A stretch of 64,000 bases of DNA, from contig JAHEFF010000008.1 in the NCBI GenBank assembly GCA_024640315.1, forward strand, positions 1-64,000, given 5' to 3'. This DNA is from Woeseiaceae bacterium (GTDB lineage: Bacteria > Pseudomonadota > Gammaproteobacteria > Steroidobacterales > Woeseiaceae). The notes below the pieces were generated by a model that saw nothing but the letters and a program-made list of their open reading frames with translations, ran no database searches and was not told where the DNA came from. Below are positions 59,743 through 64,000 of the stretch, piece after piece; the stretch's first letter is position 1; each line of letters begins with the position of its first letter. Both the position numbers and the translations under genes were made by a program.

Positions 59743-62023
59743 CATATCGCCAGCCGCGAAATACCATACAGTCCGAATAACCCTGACTGGACATGTACAA
59801 GGCGTCGGGTTCCGGCCATTCGTCTACCGCACGGCGCTGGAACACGGCATCACCGGCGAGGTGCAGAACCGGGTTGGTGAGGTAAGAATCATTGCCACAG
59901 GAATCCCGGCGGCTATTGATCGCTTTCAGATTGACCTGGTCGCTGCTGCACCGCCTTTGGCAAAGCCAAAAATCGAAGTTGTCGAAACTGTGCCTGGGAA
60001 AAGCTACGACGTCTTTTCTATCGTCCCGAGTTCCAGCAATGCAGATGCGAAGATATTCGTTCCGCCCGACTACTTCATGTGTGATGAATGTCGGCTGGAG
60101 CTGCAGGATTCCTCCGACCGCCGGTATCGCTATCCATTCATTAACTGCACACAATGTGGTCCTCGCTACACGTTAATCAGGCAGCTCCCGTATGACCGTC
60201 CGAATACAAGCATGGCGAGTTTTCCACTTTGCCCGGACTGTACTGCGGAATATGAAGATCCCGGCGACCGCCGGTTCCACGCTGAACCCGTAGCGTGTCC
60301 TGACTGTGGGCCGCAGATCAGTTTCGAAGTAGCCGGTCAGCAGGAATCTATCAGCAGGGAAGCGGCACTTGGCGCGGCGCTCGATTATTTGCGCGATGGA
60401 AAAATTGTCGCAGTGAAAGGTGTGGGCGGTTATCACCTGATGTGCGACGCCTGTAACCCGGAAGCGGTTGCCCTGTTGAGAGAGCGCAAGCACAGGCCCG
60501 ACAAACCGCTCGCGGTCATGTTTCCAGTCGAGGGTGACGACGGGCTCGCCGCCTTGCGCCGGGTTGTCAGTCTGGCAGAAGAAGATGCAGAACTTGTCGC
60601 CGGCCCAATGAGGCCGATCGTGCTGGCGAGAAAGTCCGACGATTCGACACTGGCACCGAATCTGGCGGCCGGACTGTCAGAGTTGGGCGTGTTTCTGCCG
60701 TATACGCCTTTGCACCAACTGCTGGTCGCCGGTTTTGGCGGGCCTTTGGTTGCGACTTCCGGCAACATCAGCGGTGAACCCGTCCTGACGGACAATGAAG
60801 AAGTTAACGCGCGGCTGGCCAATGTCGCCGACGCGTTCCTGCACCATGATCGCCCGATACTCCGTCCCGCCGATGACCCTGTTTTCAGGCGGATTGCTGG
60901 TCGGACGCGGCCGTTGCGACTCGGACGCGGCAGCGCTCCGCGGGAGTTGAACTTGCCGTGGCGTCTGAAGGCGCCTTTACTGGCTGTTGGCGGGCACATG
61001 AAGGGCACGGTGGCCCTCGGCTGGGACGATCGGGTCGTGGTGTCTCCGCACATCGGCGAGATGGACAGCCCGCGCAGTATGGCCGTGTTCGAAACAGTCG
61101 TCGCCGATCTCCAGGCGTTGTACGGCGTCGAAGCTGAGAGAATAGTTTGTGATGAGCACTCGGGCTATGCGACTCACCGCTGGGCATGGGCACAGTCGGG
61201 ACTGCCGGTAACGACCGTTTGGCACCACTCGGCGCACGCATCTGCGCTGGCGGGAGAGCATCCTGATGGCGATCGCTGGCTGATGTTTACATGGGATGGG
61301 GTCGGGCTTGGTCCGGATGGAACGCTCTGGGGCGGCGAAGCGCTCCTGGGTCGGCCAGGAGAATGGCAGCGGGTGGCCAGTATGCGCCCGTTCAGGTTAC
61401 CCGGTGGAGAACGCGCGGGCCGCGAACCGTGGCGAAGCGCGGCGGCGCTCCATTGGGAATGTGGTAAACAATGGGCCGAGTCGCTGGACCCGGACGGACT
61501 TCTCCACGCCGCCTGGCATCGGCATATCAATACACCTCAAACCTCCGCGGTTGGCCGCCTGTTTGACGCGGCCAGTGCGATGGTTTGTGAAACCTACAAA
61601 GTCAGTTTCGAAGCGCAGGGTCCGATGTACCTTGAGTCCATTTGCAGGGAGAACGGTGAGGCCATCCCCCTTGCACTCACAGAAGACAAGGACGGTGTCT
61701 TCTGCACGGACTGGGAACCCCTGCTCACCATGTTGGGCGATGGTTCGACATCGGCGACGAAACGCGCGGAATCATTTCATTCAAGCATGGCGATGGCGTT
61801 ACTGGACCAGGTTCGGGAAATATCGGCGACGCAGAGATTCGATCGCATCGGATTGGCAGGCGGCGTGTTCCAGAATCGTGTCCTGACTGATCAGGTTGTA
61901 CATCTGCTCGAGGCAGATGGATATGCGGTGCATCTCGGCCTTGAATTGCCATGCAATGACGCGTCGATTTCGTTTGGGCAGGTGGCGGAGTGTGCCGCGC
62001 TTGACTGCCTGGAGAAGAATTGA
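59711..62023 (+). CDS. hypF: Carbamoyltransferase HypF
   Basis: About 770 residues: acylphosphatase domain (TGHVQGVGFRPFVYR near 30-45), two zinc-finger motifs (CDEC...CTQC and CPDC...CPDC), a YrdC-like domain (GVGGYHLMCDA, ATSGNISGEP) and a Kae1-like domain with HHSAHASALAGE. Makes the thiocyanate precursor from carbamoyl phosphate. ATG 59711 has GGGAG 10 nt upstream; ATG 59702 is too close to that site. Overlaps hypD by 32 bp. Confidence 0.94.
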   Translation: MGAKRRSPLASISPAAKYHTVRITLTGHVQGVGFRPFVYRTALEHGITGEVQNRVGEVRIIATGIPAAIDRFQIDLVAAAPPLAKPKIEVVETVPGKSYDVFSIVPSSSNADAKIFVPPDYFMCDECRLELQDSSDRRYRYPFINCTQCGPRYTLIRQLPYDRPNTSMASFPLCPDCTAEYEDPGDRRFHAEPVACPDCGPQISFEVAGQQESISREAALGAALDYLRDGKIVAVKGVGGYHLMCDACNPEAVALLRERKHRPDKPLAVMFPVEGDDGLAALRRVVSLAEEDAELVAGPMRPIVLARKSDDSTLAPNLAAGLSELGVFLPYTPLHQLLVAGFGGPLVATSGNISGEPVLTDNEEVNARLANVADAFLHHDRPILRPADDPVFRRIAGRTRPLRLGRGSAPRELNLPWRLKAPLLAVGGHMKGTVALGWDDRVVVSPHIGEMDSPRSMAVFETVVADLQALYGVEAERIVCDEHSGYATHRWAWAQSGLPVTTVWHHSAHASALAGEHPDGDRWLMFTWDGVGLGPDGTLWGGEALLGRPGEWQRVASMRPFRLPGGERAGREPWRSAAALHWECGKQWAESLDPDGLLHAAWHRHINTPQTSAVGRLFDAASAMVCETYKVSFEAQGPMYLESICRENGEAIPLALTEDKDGVFCTDWEPLLTMLGDGSTSATKRAESFHSSMAMALLDQVREISATQRFDRIGLAGGVFQNRVLTDQVVHLLEADGYAVHLGLELPCNDASISFGQVAECAALDCLEKN

Positions 62024-63024
62024 TGGACGACGATCGCATCTCACTGGCGCATGGCAATGGCGGGCGATTCATGCGCGAACTGATCGAGGAGGTTTTTGCC
62101 CGTCATCTGGCCAATCCGGATCTCGATACTACCGCGGATGCTGTACCGATAGCGTTGAATGGTGGCGAAGTGCTGATTACCACGGATGGGTTCACGGTTC
62201 AGCCACTCGAATTTCCCGGCGGTGATATTGGCTCGCTTTGCGTACACGGTACCGTAAATGACCTGGCGGTCGCTGGAGCGCGGCCGATGTACCTGACCTT
62301 GAACGCATTCATTGAAGAGGGTCTGGAAGTCGCTACCCTCGATCGCATTGTCGCCAGCCTGGCGCGTGCGGCCGATGAAGCCGGCGTCAAAGTCACTGCC
62401 GGCGACACCAAAGTAGTGCGGCGAGGCGAGGGCGGCGGATTGTATCTGGCAACAACGGGCGTCGGGATCCGCATGCCAGGCGTGCCGCCATCGATGAAGC
62501 GAATCGTAGATGGAGACGTCATCCTGGTCAGTGGCACGGTAGGCGATCACGGCACGGCAGTCATGTTGGCGCGGGAAGATTTCGGGCTTCGAGGTGAATT
62601 GAAATCCGACGCGGCGTGCGTAATACCTCTGACGGAAATGATGATGAAGTTCGATGGCCTGCGTTTTATGCGAGATCCGACTCGCGGCGGAGTTGCCTCG
62701 GTTGCGCACGAAATCGTTCGTGCTACCGGCTTCGGCGTTCGTCTGGAACCAACAATTCCGGTCAAGGTTCAGGTTCAGTCGGTGTGCGAAATGCTTGGCT
62801 ACGACCCGTTCTACCTCGCCTGCGAGGGGAGAGTGGTGGCGGTCGTGGATCCAGCACAGGCCGAGGAAGCGCTGCAGGCGTGGCGGTCGACGGACGCTGG
62901 ACGCGACGCGGCAAGGATTGGCCGGGTCTCGGCAGCGGACAAGCGCGTGATTCTTGAAACCTCACTCGGCGGAGAACGTTTTCTTGAAGAGTTGGAGGAT
63001 GACCCACTACCTAGAATTTGCTGA
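62023..63024 (+). CDS. hypE: Hydrogenase expression protein HypE
   Basis: 333 residues of the PurM-like fold (HGNGGRFMRELIEEVF, HGTVNDLAVAGA, AGDTKVV, DPTRGGVASVAHEI) with the C-terminal PRIC whose Cys becomes the thiocarboxamide-bearing residue. ATG 62023 overlaps the hypF TGA by one base; GGAG lies 8 nt upstream. Confidence 0.95.
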   Translation: MDDDRISLAHGNGGRFMRELIEEVFARHLANPDLDTTADAVPIALNGGEVLITTDGFTVQPLEFPGGDIGSLCVHGTVNDLAVAGARPMYLTLNAFIEEGLEVATLDRIVASLARAADEAGVKVTAGDTKVVRRGEGGGLYLATTGVGIRMPGVPPSMKRIVDGDVILVSGTVGDHGTAVMLAREDFGLRGELKSDAACVIPLTEMMMKFDGLRFMRDPTRGGVASVAHEIVRATGFGVRLEPTIPVKVQVQSVCEMLGYDPFYLACEGRVVAVVDPAQAEEALQAWRSTDAGRDAARIGRVSAADKRVILETSLGGERFLEELEDDPLPRIC

Positions 63025-63029
63025 TTGCG

Positions 63030-64000
63030 ATGGATGACACTGCCGAAACCGCTGTCAGTTTCATCCATGGAGATCCGATTGCTCCGGTAATTCTCGGCGT
63101 TACGAGCATATTGCTATTCGCGGTCATCGGCCGATTTGTCGCCCGTAAATTCGACCAGCCGACTGTGCTTGGCGAGCTCCTGATGGGGATCCTGCTCGGC
63201 AATGTCGCCTGGTATTTCGGTATTGACCTCATCACGGTGCTTCGCGAAGGCCCGCAGGTTTTCGAAGTTGTACGTCAGACATTGGCGGGTACCCCGATTG
63301 AACAGGTCGCCGCGTCTATTTTTGGCAACGAAACGGGCGCCGAAATCGCGCGAATAGTCACCGGGCCACAAGGTGGCCAGGTCATGCAGGTCGCTCAAAC
63401 GGTCGACGTGTTTTCACGTTATGGCGTGATATTTCTGCTTTTCATGGTAGGTCTCGAAGCCAATCTCGACGAGATGCGCAAGGTCGGCGCGGATTCTATC
63501 CGCGTTGCGATTATTGGCGTGCTTGCTCCGTTCGCACTGGGCTTCGCGGCAGTTGCAGTGCTGTTGCCCGGCATGCCCTTCAATTCGAACCTGTTCGTCG
63601 CGGCAACGCTCGGTGCAACGAGTATCGGCATCACTGCAAATGTATTGCGGGAGCTGGACCAAAGCCGTTCGCGTGAAGGACACATCGTTCTGGGTGCCGC
63701 AGTTTGCGATGACATACTCGGACTGATCATGCTTGCTGTCGTTTCGGGCATCGTAGTGAGCGGAAGCATTGATATTCCGGAAATCGTTACCGTTATCGTG
63801 GTCTCGACATTATTCCTGGTGGGCGCGGTCAGCCTGGGACCGGCAATTGTCCGGTTCTCGGCAAGAATCATGGGTCGGCTGGATATCGTCGAAGCAAAAA
63901 TGTTTACGTCGTACCTGTTCGTCATGGTCCTGGCATGGGCTGCGAGCCTTGCCGGGCTGGCGACAATCATTGGCGCCTTCGCTGCGGGCATCGTCCTGTC
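63030..64000 (+). CDS. CPA2-type cation:proton antiporter, 5' part
   Basis: Open to the window end: 323 codons plus 2 nt, no stop. Starts MDDTAETAVSFIHG at ATG 63030, 5 bp after hypE. Features of the KefB/NapA (CPA2) family: RKFDQPTVLGELLMGILLG in the first helices, FLLFMVGLEANLDEM near 150, and the ion-binding AVCDDILGLIMLA near 230. Predicted K+/H+ or Na+/H+ exchange. A hydrophilic insert near 75-120 between helices is longer than usual. A Na+/H+ exchanger near Na+-NQR could use its sodium gradient, but substrate is not readable. Confidence 0.8.
   Translation, partial: MDDTAETAVSFIHGDPIAPVILGVTSILLFAVIGRFVARKFDQPTVLGELLMGILLGNVAWYFGIDLITVLREGPQVFEVVRQTLAGTPIEQVAASIFGNETGAEIARIVTGPQGGQVMQVAQTVDVFSRYGVIFLLFMVGLEANLDEMRKVGADSIRVAIIGVLAPFALGFAAVAVLLPGMPFNSNLFVAATLGATSIGITANVLRELDQSRSREGHIVLGAAVCDDILGLIMLAVVSGIVVSGSIDIPEIVTVIVVSTLFLVGAVSLGPAIVRFSARIMGRLDIVEAKMFTSYLFVMVLAWAASLAGLATIIGAFAAGIVL

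Overview
The window is a dense, moderately GC-rich bacterial segment (mid-50s % GC by eye) with almost no non-coding DNA. The largest gap is about 260 bp. I saw no insertion sequence, phage gene, CRISPR array, tRNA or rRNA. Gene content (ccoNOQP-G-H-I-S, Na+-NQR with apbE-nqrM, MtrCAB, Isp-type hydrogenase, many DUF6152-type secreted proteins) suggests a marine or sediment gammaproteobacterium, perhaps near Woeseiaceae or Steroidobacterales. That placement is an inference from gene content; no marker gene is present.

Layout. (1) 1-12.3 kb: accessory metabolism. An MFS transporter, an Nramp-like transporter and an acetolactate-synthase-like TPP enzyme are followed by a family of secreted DUF6152-type proteins on both strands and a very large beta-propeller amidohydrolase. 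(2) 12.4-20.7 kb, minus strand: a complete cbb3 oxidase structural and assembly operon, with a DUF2189 membrane protein upstream. (3) 21.8-27.4 kb, minus strand: a complete outer-membrane electron conduit (mtrC, then mtrA-mtrB), all decaheme where expected. (4) 27.7-41.9 kb, plus strand: an NTF2-like protein, a HemN/HemW-like radical SAM protein, a diheme cytochrome, an undecaheme cytochrome c fused to a b-type membrane domain (CbcL-like architecture), a hexaheme NapC/NirT protein with an N-terminal membrane region (ImcH-like architecture), a Wolinella-type fumarate reductase (frdCAB), a tetraheme/Fe-S/NrfD module without a catalytic subunit, and a DUF2339 protein. (5) 41.9-50.9 kb, minus strand: second diheme cytochrome, CBS protein, nqrM, apbE, nqrFEDCBA and a MenA-like prenyltransferase. 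(6) 51-56.9 kb, minus strand: group-1e-like [NiFe] hydrogenase (hupD, hupH-like, hynS, isp1, isp2, hynL, small membrane protein). (7) 57.2-64 kb, plus strand: hypCABDFE and the start of a CPA2 antiporter.

How the parts fit (inference). H2 and NADH feed electrons into the quinone pool through the Isp hydrogenase and Na+-NQR. Exits from the pool include O2 (cbb3), fumarate (menaquinol-type QFR), and an extracellular route. For the last, the CbcL-like and ImcH-like inner-membrane cytochromes would replace the Shewanella CymA step and pass electrons through periplasmic cytochromes to MtrA/MtrB/MtrC. The most interesting feature is this combination of Geobacter-like inner-membrane quinol:cytochrome modules with a Shewanella-like outer-membrane conduit in one roughly 45 kb respiratory island.
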